Notes: generated from the letters alone by a model not told the origin. A stretch of 64,000 nt of DNA from Armatimonadota bacterium (GCA_025998755.1 AP024674.1:1788162-1852161); one strand, 5' to 3'; numbered from the stretch's first letter, positions 51,685 to 61,754 are shown. Program-made: numbers and translations.

Positions 51685-54223
51685 CTGGATCTCCCTGAGG
51701 CATCTGGCTCAGCATCCGCTCCGTACGGCCGTCAGCGTGCTGGGGGTTGCGCTCGGAGTGGCGATGTTCGTGGCCATCCGTCTGGCAGGCGCAAGCGCGG
51801 TGGCCGCCTTCAATGACAGCGTCGATGCGCTGGCCGGACGCGCGAACCTGCAGGTGACAGGCGGCTCCGCGGGGGTGGATGAGACCCGACTGGCGGCCGT
51901 TCTGCAGGATCCGGAGGTCCGGGAGGCATGGCCTGCAATCGAGCGGCTTGTGGCGCTTCCTGCAGACGAGGGGGCCTCTCTTCTGTTGGTGGGGATGGAC
52001 TTCTACTCCGACCCTCGCATTGCGGAGCTGGCAAGTCCGGCGTCCGGTGTCACACGCGATGCCCTCCTCGAGTTCCTTGTCGAGCCGGCTTGCGTTGCCG
52101 TCTCGGCCACGGCCGCCGCGCGCTTCGGATGGAAACCGGGGGATCGTGTCCACATATCCATCGGTGGGCGCGCACGCACGCTTACCGTGAAGTTTCTTTT
52201 TCAGGGGGACTCCCTTGCTCGCGCCTACGGAGGGGATGTGGCCGTAATGGACATCGCCGCCGCGCAGGAGGTTCTGGGCGCGCCGGGACGGGTGGACCGC
52301 TTCGACATCGTCCTGCGCGAGGGAGCCTCCTCGGAATCTGCCGGGCGGCGGATCTCCCGCCTGGTGCCCGGAGCCGATGTGGCCCCTCCGGCTGCACGCG
52401 GAAAGCGGGTTGAGGCCATGACAGCCAGCTTCCGGATGAATCTGCTCGCTTTGGCGCTGGTGGCGCTGTTCGTGGGGTCGTTCCTCATCTTCAACAGCGT
52501 CTCTCTTTCCGTCATCCAGAGACGGCGGGAGACCGGCATCCTGCGGTCGATAGGAGTCTCGCGCGCTCAGGTGGCCGGGATGTTTCTGGCCGAGTCCGCG
52601 GCGTACGGTCTTGCGGGCTCGTTCGTGGGCGTAGTTCTGGGAGTGGCGGTCTCCTCCACCGCGCTGGAAAGCGTGGGCCAGACGGTCAGCTCGCTGTACG
52701 CATCGGTTCGAGCCACCCGGATCGTGCTGGATCCGGCCACGCTGGCTGCCGGTTTCCTGCTGGGTGTGGCCGCGTCGCTGGTGAGTGGCCTGGCGCCCGC
52801 CCTAGAGGCTGCCTGCGCGAAGCCTGGCATCACAGCGCGGGAAGGTTCCCTGATGCAGGGACGCAGGCGGCGTCTGGTAGCCGTCACCCTGGCCGCCTTC
52901 GTGGCGGCGGCACTGGGCGCAGCAGCGTCAGCGTGGTCGCTGCGGGCAGGCAGCGGGGCGCTCGGCTTTGCCTCTGCCGGGCTGGTTCTCCTGGCGGCAG
53001 CCCTTGTGTCACCGGCGGTTACGGTTCTGCTTGCCAGAATCGTCTGCCTTCCGGCGCGTGCGCTCTGGGGAGTGGAGGGTCTGGTATCCTCCCGTTGGCT
53101 GACTCAATCTCTGGAGCGCACGGCGGTGGTCATCGCGGCGCTGGGAGCGGCCGTCACCATGCTGATTGCCCTGAATATGATGGTGGGGAGCTTCCGCCGC
53201 ACCGTACAGGTGTGGATGGATCAGAGCGTGCGGGCGGATGTCTTCGTGGAGCCCGCTTCACGGATGCAGACCGGTTCCTACTCAGACCTGCCGCCCGCGG
53301 TGGTGGACATCCTGAGGCGGCAGGAAGGTGTTGAGGCGGTGGATGCCCTCCGGTGGAATAACGCCCGAGTGGCGGGCCGTCCCGTGGACATTTTCGCTTT
53401 CAGCCTGGAGACTCAGCGGGACCACAGCGCGCTCGTCTTCCTGCGGGGAAAGTCGCGAGAGGTATTGGATAGGGCCGTCCGCAACGGCCACGTCCTGGTC
53501 AGCGAGACCTTCCAGAACCGTTTCGGCAAAGGGACGGGAGACTCGTTCGAGGTCGAAACACCCCTGGGAGTCAGACGCCTGATCATCGGGGGCGTATTTT
53601 ACGACTACACCAGCGAGCAGGGACTCATCGTCATCCACCGTCCTCTGTATGCCCGCCTGTGGGGTGACACGGCAGTGAACAGCGCCGCGGCCTATCTGGC
53701 TCCAGGTGTGGACGCCGGGGAGTTCCGCCGGAAGCTCCAAAGACAGCTCTCGGGCTTCGATCTGACCATCACGCTGAACCGGGAGCTGAAAGAGCGCGCG
53801 CTCGGCATCTTCGACCGGACTTTCGCCATCACCAATGCGCTGAAGATCGTCGCGGTAGCCATAGCCGTGATGGGTGTCCTGACCACGCTTGCCGCGCTTA
53901 TCATCCAGAGGCAACGGGAGATCGGAGTGCTGCGGGCGGTGGGGGCGTCGCGAGCCCAGGTGGCCCGGATGGCGCTCATTGAAAGTGGACTCATCGGTTT
54001 GTTCGGCTCCGCCATCGGCGCGCTTTGCGGTCCGGTGCTGGCCCTGGTGCTCATCGGCGTAATCAACCGGCTGTTTTTCGGTTGGACCATCATCCCCACC
54101 GTGGAGCCGGTCTGGTTTCTGGAGGCCGCCGGCTGGGTGGTCGGTGCCAGCCTCATCGCCGGGATCGGACCGGCCCGGTTCGCATCCCGGCTGAGTCCCG
54201 CCGAAGCCGTCCGTCAGGAGTGA
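51668..54223 (+). CDS. FtsX-like ABC transporter permease, double-domain
   Basis: The 851-residue product has two FtsX cores. An N-terminal helix (VSVLGVALGVAMFVAIRL) and a periplasmic MacB_PCD-like domain lead to a first set of helices (about 255-385). A second set (about 395-510), another periplasmic domain and C-terminal helices (about 715-845) follow. The RRRETGILRSIG and RQREIGVLRAVG coupling helices mark each core. It works with the preceding ATPase, probably moving lipoprotein, lipid or an antimicrobial compound out of the inner membrane. The start is GTG 51668. No membrane-fusion protein gene is adjacent. Confidence 0.92.
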   Translation: MRRLLSWISLRHLAQHPLRTAVSVLGVALGVAMFVAIRLAGASAVAAFNDSVDALAGRANLQVTGGSAGVDETRLAAVLQDPEVREAWPAIERLVALPADEGASLLLVGMDFYSDPRIAELASPASGVTRDALLEFLVEPACVAVSATAAARFGWKPGDRVHISIGGRARTLTVKFLFQGDSLARAYGGDVAVMDIAAAQEVLGAPGRVDRFDIVLREGASSESAGRRISRLVPGADVAPPAARGKRVEAMTASFRMNLLALALVALFVGSFLIFNSVSLSVIQRRRETGILRSIGVSRAQVAGMFLAESAAYGLAGSFVGVVLGVAVSSTALESVGQTVSSLYASVRATRIVLDPATLAAGFLLGVAASLVSGLAPALEAACAKPGITAREGSLMQGRRRRLVAVTLAAFVAAALGAAASAWSLRAGSGALGFASAGLVLLAAALVSPAVTVLLARIVCLPARALWGVEGLVSSRWLTQSLERTAVVIAALGAAVTMLIALNMMVGSFRRTVQVWMDQSVRADVFVEPASRMQTGSYSDLPPAVVDILRRQEGVEAVDALRWNNARVAGRPVDIFAFSLETQRDHSALVFLRGKSREVLDRAVRNGHVLVSETFQNRFGKGTGDSFEVETPLGVRRLIIGGVFYDYTSEQGLIVIHRPLYARLWGDTAVNSAAAYLAPGVDAGEFRRKLQRQLSGFDLTITLNRELKERALGIFDRTFAITNALKIVAVAIAVMGVLTTLAALIIQRQREIGVLRAVGASRAQVARMALIESGLIGLFGSAIGALCGPVLALVLIGVINRLFFGWTIIPTVEPVWFLEAAGWVVGASLIAGIGPARFASRLSPAEAVRQE

Positions 54224-54332
54224 AAAGCCGGGCGTGCTTGATACCGGCGGGGGTATAATGGGAATGCCTGCCAGGATGCCGCTGCTTCCCCCTCAGCAGC
54301 CGTGACAATCCGCAGACACGTACAGTCCTTAG

Positions 54333-55532
54333 ATGATAGCGGAAAGACAAGGGGGCACTGCTTTGCTTCGAAACCGTCCACTGCGATTCTCAGTCCTCGC
54401 GCTTGCGATTGTCTTTTTCGGACTTCAGATCTGCTGTGTCTCGTGCGCGGCTGCACAGACCCCGTGCAATGTCATCCTCCTGATCGGGGACGGTATGGGC
54501 ACGGGTCAGGTTCTGGCCGCACAACTGACCCGCCACGGAGACGCGGAGAAGCTGCATATGCAGCAGATGCCGGTCAAGACGATGATCGGCACGGACAATG
54601 CCGAAGGCAAGACCACAGACTCCGCCGCCGCCTCCACCGCCCTTTCCACGGGTGTGAAGACCACCAACGGAGTGCTGGGGCTTGACCCGGAGGGTCGCCC
54701 TCTTCGGACTATTCTTCAGGCCCTGCGCGACGAAGGGATGCTGGTGGGTCTGGTGACCACCACGCCCATCACCCACGCAACGCCTGCCGGCTTCGCATCG
54801 CACGTCAAGAGCCGTAGCATGGAGCCGCGCATCGCCGAGCAGCTCATCTCCTCCGGCACGCACGTGATGATGGGCGGGGGACTGGAAAACTTTTTACCCA
54901 AGAGCAAAGAGGGCTCCAAGCGCTCCGATGAGCGCAACCTGCTGGATGAGGCCCGGGCCCGGGGTTATCAGGTGGCCCTTACGCCGCAGGAGTTTGCCTC
55001 CCTGAAGGACGGACGCATTCTGGCCCTGCTCCAGATGGGCGGCCTGTCCACCAACCCGCCGGAGCCGTCGCTTGCCGAGATGACCGAGCGCGCCATCCGC
55101 GCCCTGGATGCCACAGGAAAGGGTTTCTTCCTGATGGTGGAGGGCGGGCAGATAGACTGGGAATGCCACGCCAACCGCCTGGACGGGGCCATAGACCAGA
55201 CCCTGAAGTTCGATGACGCTGTCGGTAAGGCCGTGGAGTTCGCGCGGCGGGACGGCAAGACCCTGGTCATAGTCACCGCGGACCACGAGACCGGCGGACT
55301 GACCATCACCCCTAGAGGCGGCAAGCAGTTCGACGCGAAGTGGAGCACCGGGTCGCATACCTCCGCGAAGGTGCCCCTCTACGCATACGGCCCCGGCGCC
55401 GAGGCTCTGGCGCGGGCTGCGGACAATGTGGACGTTCCGCAGACCCTGGCGCGCCTCTACGGCGTAAAGATCGGCCATACCACCGGCCTGGCGCGGCTCT
55501 CTCCGTCCGTGGCCGCCGGGGGAGGAGAGTGA
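54333..55532 (+). CDS. alkaline phosphatase, secreted
   Basis: The 399-residue product has an N-terminal signal peptide (hydrophobic core then SCAAAQ). Alkaline phosphatase superfamily motifs follow: LIGDGMGTGQ (metal Asp), TTDSAAASTALSTG with the nucleophilic Ser, EGGQIDWECHAN, VTADHETGG and TGSHTSAKVPLYAYG. It hydrolyses phosphate monoesters outside the cytoplasm. The start is ATG 54333, or TTG 54363, which gives a tighter signal peptide. A -10-like TATAAT at 54256 with a weak -35 may be its promoter. It stands as a single gene convergent with pnp. Confidence 0.93.
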   Translation: MIAERQGGTALLRNRPLRFSVLALAIVFFGLQICCVSCAAAQTPCNVILLIGDGMGTGQVLAAQLTRHGDAEKLHMQQMPVKTMIGTDNAEGKTTDSAAASTALSTGVKTTNGVLGLDPEGRPLRTILQALRDEGMLVGLVTTTPITHATPAGFASHVKSRSMEPRIAEQLISSGTHVMMGGGLENFLPKSKEGSKRSDERNLLDEARARGYQVALTPQEFASLKDGRILALLQMGGLSTNPPEPSLAEMTERAIRALDATGKGFFLMVEGGQIDWECHANRLDGAIDQTLKFDDAVGKAVEFARRDGKTLVIVTADHETGGLTITPRGGKQFDAKWSTGSHTSAKVPLYAYGPGAEALARAADNVDVPQTLARLYGVKIGHTTGLARLSPSVAAGGGE

Positions 55533-55581
55533 GGCGAGTCTGATCGGCTAAACAAGCTTCTGTCATTTTCCCCTGACGGGA

Positions 55582-55611
55582 AAGGCCGCGGCTTCATCAA
55601 GCCGCGGCCTT
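55582..55611. terminator. bidirectional terminator between phosphatase and pnp
   Basis: A perfect 13-pair stem (AAGGCCGCGGCTT with its complement, loop CATC) lies between the two convergent genes. Pyrimidine-rich stretches flank it on both sides. Confidence 0.8.
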
Positions 55612-55633
55612 GCATTTCTGGCTATCTTCCGGA

Positions 55634-57994
55634 TTACTGCTTGGGACGGAACCGCGCCTGAGGCGGGCGAGGCTCTTCCGGCAAGGAAGTGACATTGTGA
55701 TCCGGGCGGGGACGCTGCTGCTGTTGCTGAGCGCGTTCGTCCCTGCGATCCCTCCCGCCCCGGTTCTGCTGGCGGTCCTGCCGGTCCCGGCCTCCTCGGT
55801 CGCGGTCCCTGCCGCCGCCTCCGCCGCGGCCGCCCCGATCGTGCCCGCCGCCACGGCGCTCATCCTGCGACGGCGGGGCGCTGCCCGGTTTCACAGTCAG
55901 CGGCTCGGCCAGCCCCTGCGCCACCAGCCCGCGGCGTGAGAGATTGATGCGGCCCATATCGTCAATCTCTTCGACCTTGACCATCACCTCATCGCCCACG
56001 TTCAGGACGTCCTCGGTGCGGCCGATGCGCTGGTCCGACATCTCCTGAATGCGCAGCAGGCCGTCCTTGCCGGGCAACAACTCCACAAAGGCGCCGAACG
56101 TGGCCGTGCGCACCACCGTGCCCAGGAACGTCTCCCCCACACGCACCTCGCGCGTCAGGTCTTGAACGATCTTCGCCGCGCGCTCTCCGCCTTCGGCATC
56201 CGTGCAGGTGATGAATACCCTGCCGTCCTGCTCTATGGACAGTTTGGCGCCGGTGTCCGCCTCGATCTTCTTGATGATCTTGCCACCGGGGCCGATGACA
56301 TCGCCGATCTTGTCCGGATGGATCTCGATCATGATGACGCGCGGCGCGTAGCGGCTGAGCTCCGGGCGTGGCCTGTCAATGCACGCATCCATCACGTCCA
56401 GCACTGTCATTCTGGCCGCAGTTGCTTTCTCGATGGTCTCCCGCACCTGCTGGATGGTCAATCCGCGGATCTTGGTGTCCAGCTGAATGGCGGTCACGCC
56501 GGTGCGTGTGCCGGCGACTTTGAAGTCCATGTCGCCGGAGAAGTCTTCCATCCCCTGGATGTCCGTCAGGATGGTGTAGCGCTCGCCGTCCGAGATCATT
56601 CCCATCGCGATGCCGCCCACAGCGGCTTTGATGGGCACACCGGCGTCCATCAGCGCAAGCGACGATGCGCAGGTGCTGGCCATGGAGGTGGACCCGTTGG
56701 ATTCCAGCACCTCGCTGGTCAACAGGATGGCGTAAGGGAATTCTGATTCGTCCGGCACCACGGGCCGGAGGGCTTTCTCAGCAAGCGCGCCGTGGCCGAT
56801 CTCGCGCCGACCCGGTCCCCGCAGGGGGCGCACCTCGCCCACCGAGAACGGCGGGAAGTTATAGTAGTGCATGTAGCGCTTGACCGTGTCTTCCTCGATG
56901 CCATCCACGATCTGCGCTTCGTCCACTGCTCCCAGCGTCAGCGTAGTCAGGACTTGCGTCTGGCCTCGCGTGAACAGGCCTGAACCGTGCACCCGCGGCA
57001 GGATGCCCACCTCGGCGCTCAGAGGGCGCACGGTGTCCGCGTCCCGCCCGTCCGGCCGCTTGCCCTCGTCCAGGATCAGACGCCGCACCTCGGCCTTGAT
57101 GACCTTGTCTGCCGCCTGCGCGATGTCAGCCTCGCGCTCGGGATAGGCCTCTGCCAGCTTCTGGGTGATATCCTGAACCAGGTCATCCAGCGCCGATTCC
57201 CGTGCAGCCTTGTCCGGGTCACAGATGGCGGCGGTGATATCGGACAGGAACTCCGAACGGATCCGCTCCACAATCTCCGGATCCGGCAGCTTGATGATGG
57301 GCTCCGCTTTCGCCTTGCCCACCTTCTCCGCCAGCGCCACCTGGGCGTCGCAGAGCACCTTGATATGTTCGTGCGCAAGAGCAATGGCGGAGACGATGTC
57401 TTCGTTCGAGACCTGCGAGGCCTCACATTCGATCATGTTCACCAGGTCCGGCGTGCCGGCGACGATGAGGTCGATATCGGCCTTCCGGGTCTCCTCGAAT
57501 GTGGGGTTGACGATCATCTGACCGTCCACGCGCGCCACCCGGACCGCCGCCACCGGCCCATTGAACGGAATGTCCGACACAGCCAGCGCAAACGCGGCCG
57601 CATTGACGGCCATCACGTCCGGCACTGCTTCCAGGTCCACGGACAGGGGCATCACGATGATCTGGACTTCGTTCCGCATTCCGTCGGGGAACAGGGGGCG
57701 CAGGGGGCGGTCAATGAGGCGGGAGGTGAGGATGGCTCGTTCGGAGGGCCGCCCGCCTCGTTTGACGAACCCTCCTGGAATCTTTCCGACGCAGTATTTG
57801 CGTTCTTCGTAGTCGCAGATAAGCGGGAAAAAGTCTATTCCTTCCCGCGCGGCCTTCGTCATGGTGGCGGTGGCCAGCATGACTGTGTCGGCCGTGTACA
57901 GCAGAACAGCCCCGTTCGCCTGATTGGCGACGCGGCCTGTTTCTACCCGGAGCTGCTTGCCGCCGAGCTCCAGCGCGATCTCATGTTTTTCCAT
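55634..57994 (-). CDS. pnp: polyribonucleotide nucleotidyltransferase (PNPase)
   Basis: The 786-residue product has the two RNase PH domains, the first opening with EIALELGGKQLRVETGRVA and the catalytic second with VHGSGLFTRGQTQVLT, GTRTGVTAIQLD and the intervening helical domain. A KH domain (GPGGKIIKKIEADTGAKLSIEQ region, about 560-615) and an S1 domain (about 625-695) follow. The C-terminal 80 residues are an unusually long Arg/Gly/Asp-rich tail ending in QQQQQRP, likely an RNA-binding disordered extension. PNPase degrades RNA from the 3' end. It lies 20 bp downstream of rpsO, the conserved order. Confidence 0.98.
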   Translation of the reverse strand: MEKHEIALELGGKQLRVETGRVANQANGAVLLYTADTVMLATATMTKAAREGIDFFPLICDYEERKYCVGKIPGGFVKRGGRPSERAILTSRLIDRPLRPLFPDGMRNEVQIIVMPLSVDLEAVPDVMAVNAAAFALAVSDIPFNGPVAAVRVARVDGQMIVNPTFEETRKADIDLIVAGTPDLVNMIECEASQVSNEDIVSAIALAHEHIKVLCDAQVALAEKVGKAKAEPIIKLPDPEIVERIRSEFLSDITAAICDPDKAARESALDDLVQDITQKLAEAYPEREADIAQAADKVIKAEVRRLILDEGKRPDGRDADTVRPLSAEVGILPRVHGSGLFTRGQTQVLTTLTLGAVDEAQIVDGIEEDTVKRYMHYYNFPPFSVGEVRPLRGPGRREIGHGALAEKALRPVVPDESEFPYAILLTSEVLESNGSTSMASTCASSLALMDAGVPIKAAVGGIAMGMISDGERYTILTDIQGMEDFSGDMDFKVAGTRTGVTAIQLDTKIRGLTIQQVRETIEKATAARMTVLDVMDACIDRPRPELSRYAPRVIMIEIHPDKIGDVIGPGGKIIKKIEADTGAKLSIEQDGRVFITCTDAEGGERAAKIVQDLTREVRVGETFLGTVVRTATFGAFVELLPGKDGLLRIQEMSDQRIGRTEDVLNVGDEVMVKVEEIDDMGRINLSRRGLVAQGLAEPLTVKPGSAPPSQDERRGGGHDRGGRGGGGGRDRDRGGRDRQDRQQNRGGRDRRDERAQQQQQRPRPDHNVTSLPEEPRPPQARFRPKQ

Positions 57995-58014
57995 ACGTGC
58001 TCTGGTTCTTTCCC

Positions 58015-58284
58015 CTATCTGCGCAGCCCGAGCCTGGCGATAAGCTGACGATAGCGGTCAATGTCCTTCTTGCTCAGATAGTTGAGCAGACGGCGCCGCT
58101 TGCCCACCAGCATCAGGAGCCCGCGCCTGGAGTGATGGTCTTTCTTGTGCTCCTTGAGGTGCTCGGTCAACTGAGCGATCCGCGCGGAAAGGAGAGCAAC
58201 CTGCACTTCCGGAGAACCGGTATCCGCTTCGTGGGTCCTGTGGTCGCCGATGATCTCGGTCTTCTTTTCCTTAGGGAGAGGCAT
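58015..58284 (-). CDS. rpsO: 30S ribosomal protein S15
   Basis: The 89-residue product has the S15 signature [19 protein letters not shown] and [16 protein letters not shown] and ends RLGLRR. ATG 58284 gives the normal length; the frame is open further upstream without support. It is co-transcribed with pnp. By analogy with other bacteria, S15 and PNPase can regulate this operon, but no specific leader structure was identified. Confidence 0.98.
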   Translation of the reverse strand: MPLPKEKKTEIIGDHRTHEADTGSPEVQVALLSARIAQLTEHLKEHKKDHHSRRGLLMLVGKRRRLLNYLSKKDIDRYRQLIARLGLRR

Positions 58285-58370
58285 TACTGCCGTTTCCTCC
58301 TGCGCAAATAAGGCCGGCCCCTTCACCAGCCGGCTGGGTGTGTGTATTCTCCACTGTGTGAGTCTCTTAG

Positions 58371-58399
58371 ATGTTAGCACCCGCCCATCAGAGTGTCAA
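58371..58399 (-). promoter_or_regulatory. sigma70-type promoter of rpsO-pnp
   Basis: TTGACA (complement of 58394-58399) and TAACAT (complement of 58371-58376) with a 17-bp spacer, about 85 bp before the rpsO ATG. Confidence 0.62.
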
Positions 58400-58492
58400 A
58401 TAACAGGACAGATGATACGGCGTCCTCTCCCGCAGTGCGTCCGTGTGGCGGAAGACCGCGGCCGAGTAGCGCGGCGTTAAAGGCGCGTATCA

Positions 58493-58544
58493 GTCCACGG
58501 ACGGCCGGGTGATCCCGGTTTCGTCCCGTCCGGCTTCACTGGAC
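58493..58544. other. nested hairpin structure
   Basis: Three coaxial stems can be drawn: GTCCA/TGGAC, CGGACGG/CCGTCCG and CCGGG/CCCGG with loop TGAT, separated on one side only by 7-base bulges. It lies 160 bp after the GNAT stop and upstream of the rpsO promoter. No T-run follows. The rest of 58400-58705 holds nothing I can identify. Confidence 0.4.
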
Positions 58545-58705
58545 GGCTCAACCACCATCGTTTGGGTCTGCGCATGAAGTTCCCGGAACCCCAAACACCG
58601 CCGGCTGGCATAGGAGATCTGACGGGTCCCGAGCGGCGCAGAAAGACAGGCCGCGTGCGGGAGCACTCGGGGGGATAAGAGATGGTTGGAAGAATAGAGT
58701 TGTCC

Positions 58706-59629
58706 TCAAGAGTCTGACAGGGCAAGCTGCTTTGACATCCGCCAGAACACGCGGCTCACCACAGCACCGGACACCCGTGAATAGAACGGAAGCGGGCCGA
58801 CCGCGTTGATGACTGCCACCTGGTAACCCATGCACTTCATATCTTGCAAGCAGCGTAGATACACCAAGGTGCCGATCCCTCCTCCCCGCAATGCGGTGGA
58901 CGTCGCCATCGGTCCGAACCAGCCCGGTCTCACGGCGTCGAAGGCCGCAAACGCGACAACCTCCCCATCCCGCTCCGCGATTAACACCCGTGGAGGCTCA
59001 AGGGAGGCAGCACGCAGTATCTGATACCGCCATCCTGCCGACGTGCCCTCGCGGTCGAAACACTTCTCCAACGCTCCTCGGTCTTCCGGGCCCAGCCTGC
59101 GGCAGAAGATACCCTGCCTGCCAAGCTTCTCCTCCAGCTCTGGCGCCTGCCAATCCGAGGCGGACAGGGCCACATCCATATTGAAGGTCTCGCCCGTGCG
59201 CTGATAGCCCCGTCGCATCAGGAAAGCAACCGCCGGAGTATAGCGGGGATCTATCCCGGCCGTCAGGTAGTTCGGGCGGGTGAATCCTATATCCAGGGAA
59301 AGCGCCCCCCGGCCCAGGCATCCTGTCTCCACTTGGCGCAACAGCCGGTCTGCCAGCCCCATTCCCCGCCGATCCGTAGCCACTCCGAACATCTTGATGC
59401 CGGCCCGCATCCGGTCTTCCTCCTGGCGGCAGACCGCCATCATCCATGCCACCGGCCGTTCGTCTTCCAGAAGAACCGGCGCGAGCGCGGGATCGAAATC
59501 CGGATCCTCCAGCGTCTTGTGGCGGAAGGTCTCGCAATCGAGCGGGTCATAGACGCAGGTCTCATTGTGAAGTCTTCGGACGCGCTCCAGCAGATCTTCG
59601 CTCAGCGCTCGGCAGACAGGTTCCGTCAC
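58706..59629 (-). CDS. GNAT acetyltransferase, two-domain
   Basis: The product of about 307 residues contains two GNAT-like halves. The N-terminal one has FGVATDRRGMGLADRLLRQ, with the acetyl-CoA-binding R/Q-x-x-G-x-G/A pattern. The C-terminal one has IAERDGEVVAFAAF and STALRGGGIGTLVYLRCL. It probably acylates a small molecule or amine; the substrate is unknown. GTG 59629 overlaps the upstream URO-D-like stop by GTGA, so the two are co-translated. Confidence 0.85.
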   Translation of the reverse strand: MTEPVCRALSEDLLERVRRLHNETCVYDPLDCETFRHKTLEDPDFDPALAPVLLEDERPVAWMMAVCRQEEDRMRAGIKMFGVATDRRGMGLADRLLRQVETGCLGRGALSLDIGFTRPNYLTAGIDPRYTPAVAFLMRRGYQRTGETFNMDVALSASDWQAPELEEKLGRQGIFCRRLGPEDRGALEKCFDREGTSAGWRYQILRAASLEPPRVLIAERDGEVVAFAAFDAVRPGWFGPMATSTALRGGGIGTLVYLRCLQDMKCMGYQVAVINAVGPLPFYSRVSGAVVSRVFWRMSKQLALSDS

Positions 59630-60708
59630 TTCGTTCGCCTCCAGTTCAAGGCATCCCGTACCACTGTCTCCGCTATCTCCTGGCTTTCCACCCACAGCAG
59701 GATGTCCAAACCTTCCGGACCCAACTCCTCAACCAGCGCGCGCGCCTCCACCGGCGTTCCTCCGCGCACCATGACCGATTTCCCCGCCTGCCGAATGCGG
59801 CGATACATCGGGAGATAACCCGCCCAGCACGCCGATGGCTGACCGGCTCCGGGAGTCCACTGGATGGCGTGGAGTGTGGGGATCTCCAGAAGCAGGTCCA
59901 GGTGCTGAAGACAGCATGGACCGTCCAGATGATAGACCGCGTAGTCCAGTCGGGCGCACTGCTCCTCCAGATAAGGCACCACGAACTCCGCGAACATGGC
60001 CGGTGAGATCATCGCGCTGAAGTCGCACTGCACCTTGGCCATCGGCCCGGGCGCATACGTGTTGAACGCGGAGAAACAGCATCCCCCGTGCTCATCCCGG
60101 ATGATATTGTAGAGCGGGTCGTGGAAGTCGAAGTAGATGTCCGTTAGGGCGTCCTGAAACCGGTGAACGTGATCCGGGGCGTCCATCAGGGCGAAGAGCA
60201 GGGCATCATTTCCCAGCAGGCTGGAGAGCGTATCCAGCCCCTCGATGAGATCCGGAAAGCTGACGAGCGCCCTCCCCTTGAGACGTTCCACCCCAAGGCG
60301 AGCGAACTCCCTGCTGAACTGCCAATATCGGTTCTCTGGATCCGGTTCGGGAATCTCGGCCGTTCTGATATCACCGATACAGGGGTGGTACCAGACCGTG
60401 TTGTCGTCAAGCTCTGCACGAGCGCCTAGAAACAGCGACATGGTACCCGGCCCGATGTGCGTGTCCAGATAAGGAAAGGCATCACCACCATAATAGGTGC
60501 GGGCCATCTGCCATTCAAAACGGCGGATACGCCAGTCCGCGTCGAGCCAGCGCTGCTCCAGTGAAGCAGGCTCGGGCGCCGGGTCCGCAGGAGCATCGTT
60601 CGCGGGCGCGAGGACCTGCAACAGGACGCGGTCGACGGCCTGCTGCTCCCACCAGGCGGCGAACCGCTGGCGCGACTTCTCCCATTCGGGGCTTGAGATT
60701 AGCGGCAT
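59626..60708 (-). CDS. uroporphyrinogen decarboxylase-like protein (URO-D superfamily)
   Basis: The 360-residue TIM-barrel protein of the URO-D/MtaA-like superfamily has YHLDGPCCLQHLDLLLEIP, HAIQWTPGAGQP and MVRGGTPVEARALVEELG. The arginines of true heme-pathway HemE at the N-terminus are not evident, so it is unlikely to be a housekeeping decarboxylase. Distant members transfer methyl groups from methylated substrates or act in carbohydrate catabolism clusters. Neighbours are a GNAT, a broken NPCBM gene and a second URO-D-like gene. Confidence 0.8.
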   Translation of the reverse strand: MPLISSPEWEKSRQRFAAWWEQQAVDRVLLQVLAPANDAPADPAPEPASLEQRWLDADWRIRRFEWQMARTYYGGDAFPYLDTHIGPGTMSLFLGARAELDDNTVWYHPCIGDIRTAEIPEPDPENRYWQFSREFARLGVERLKGRALVSFPDLIEGLDTLSSLLGNDALLFALMDAPDHVHRFQDALTDIYFDFHDPLYNIIRDEHGGCCFSAFNTYAPGPMAKVQCDFSAMISPAMFAEFVVPYLEEQCARLDYAVYHLDGPCCLQHLDLLLEIPTLHAIQWTPGAGQPSACWAGYLPMYRRIRQAGKSVMVRGGTPVEARALVEELGPEGLDILLWVESQEIAETVVRDALNWRRTK

Positions 60709-60732
60709 TGGAGGAGCCTTTTTCCTATCTCA

Positions 60733-61754
60733 CTATTGAAAATAGACGTGAACGCTATGACGCTCCCGGCTTGCTGCCGGCAACAGGATCGTTCCCTTGC
60801 GGGCGTCGAAATCTTCCCAGTGTTCCCCATCCACCGTGACCCGCCGTACCGGCGCACCCTCTGGGTGGTGCACGCACAGGACAACGGCCCGCGGAGTCTG
60901 ACGCGTGGGCGGCGTTATCTCGGCCTGAACATACCCCTGCCCCAAGCGGGACTCAATGCGGAATCCGGCCGGTCCGAACGCGGGGGGGCTCTGTCCAGCA
61001 CAATGCGGCAACCATCACGGAACCGCTCCGAGGGAGCAAAAGGCGCAAGCCAGAGCTCGTCACCGTATTCATTCACCAGCATCATCCGCGTCTGCTGAAG
61101 GAAGTATCCCGTCTCGTGGGTCTTGTTGCAGGCGCCCACGTTGTTGAAGTGCTCCCAGAGGGAGAGATTCCCGGTATTCAACAGGGACGCCAGCATGTTG
61201 AAGCAGGAGCGCAGGAACGGCTTCCGATCCCCGCGCATGGCATAGATCTCGGGATACCGCCCGTAATCTGGCTGCACTTTCGCAAAGCCGCCAAGATCGA
61301 ACCACTCCCGCTCGTTGCGCTCGGCGGGATCGCCTTCACGTATCACTCCGCTTTCGAAGCGTGTCTGGCCATCCACAATGACGGAGAAGGTCACACTGCC
61401 CTGTGAGCCTCCGCCCTGATCCTGGACACCCACCTCGCAGAGAAACTCATCATACAGCCCGGCCCGGTCCAAAACCAGTTGTCCCGGAGCGTGATGTCCG
61501 ATGCCCTTCGCGTAAGTGTTTCCGCCGATGCTGAGGGGGGCTGCTTCCCGCTCCGGCCCGTGAGCTGCGGTGTCACAGCCGATGACGCCCCAAACGGTCG
61601 TCTCCGCGAGGAAAAGATGCCGCAGGCTGCTCAGGTACTCCGCAGACGCTGATGTCTCCTCAACCATGGTCCCTCCAGCCGGATAGACAAGCGCGAGGGC
61701 AGCAATCGCCCCCGCAAGCCAGAGCGCGAAAGAAATGCCGCGCGCTACCGCCAC
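60733..61754 (-). pseudogene. NPCBM-domain secreted protein, frameshifted
   Basis: From GTG 61754 the frame gives a signal peptide and then an NPCBM domain (about 45-135: LSIGGNTYAKGIGHHAPGQL, FSVIVDG), followed by a segment like the end of a large glycosidase-like protein (LSLWEHFNNVGACNKTHETG). Near 60990, at a run of seven G, the sense moves to another frame (FGPAGFRIESRLGQGYVQ, then VTVDGEHWEDF), which ends at 60733. One base change would restore about 340 residues. The gene lies between two URO-D-like genes. Confidence 0.65.

Noticed and set aside
56987-58048. 353-codon plus-strand frame
   Set aside because: It is the shadow of pnp, which is unambiguous on the minus strand.
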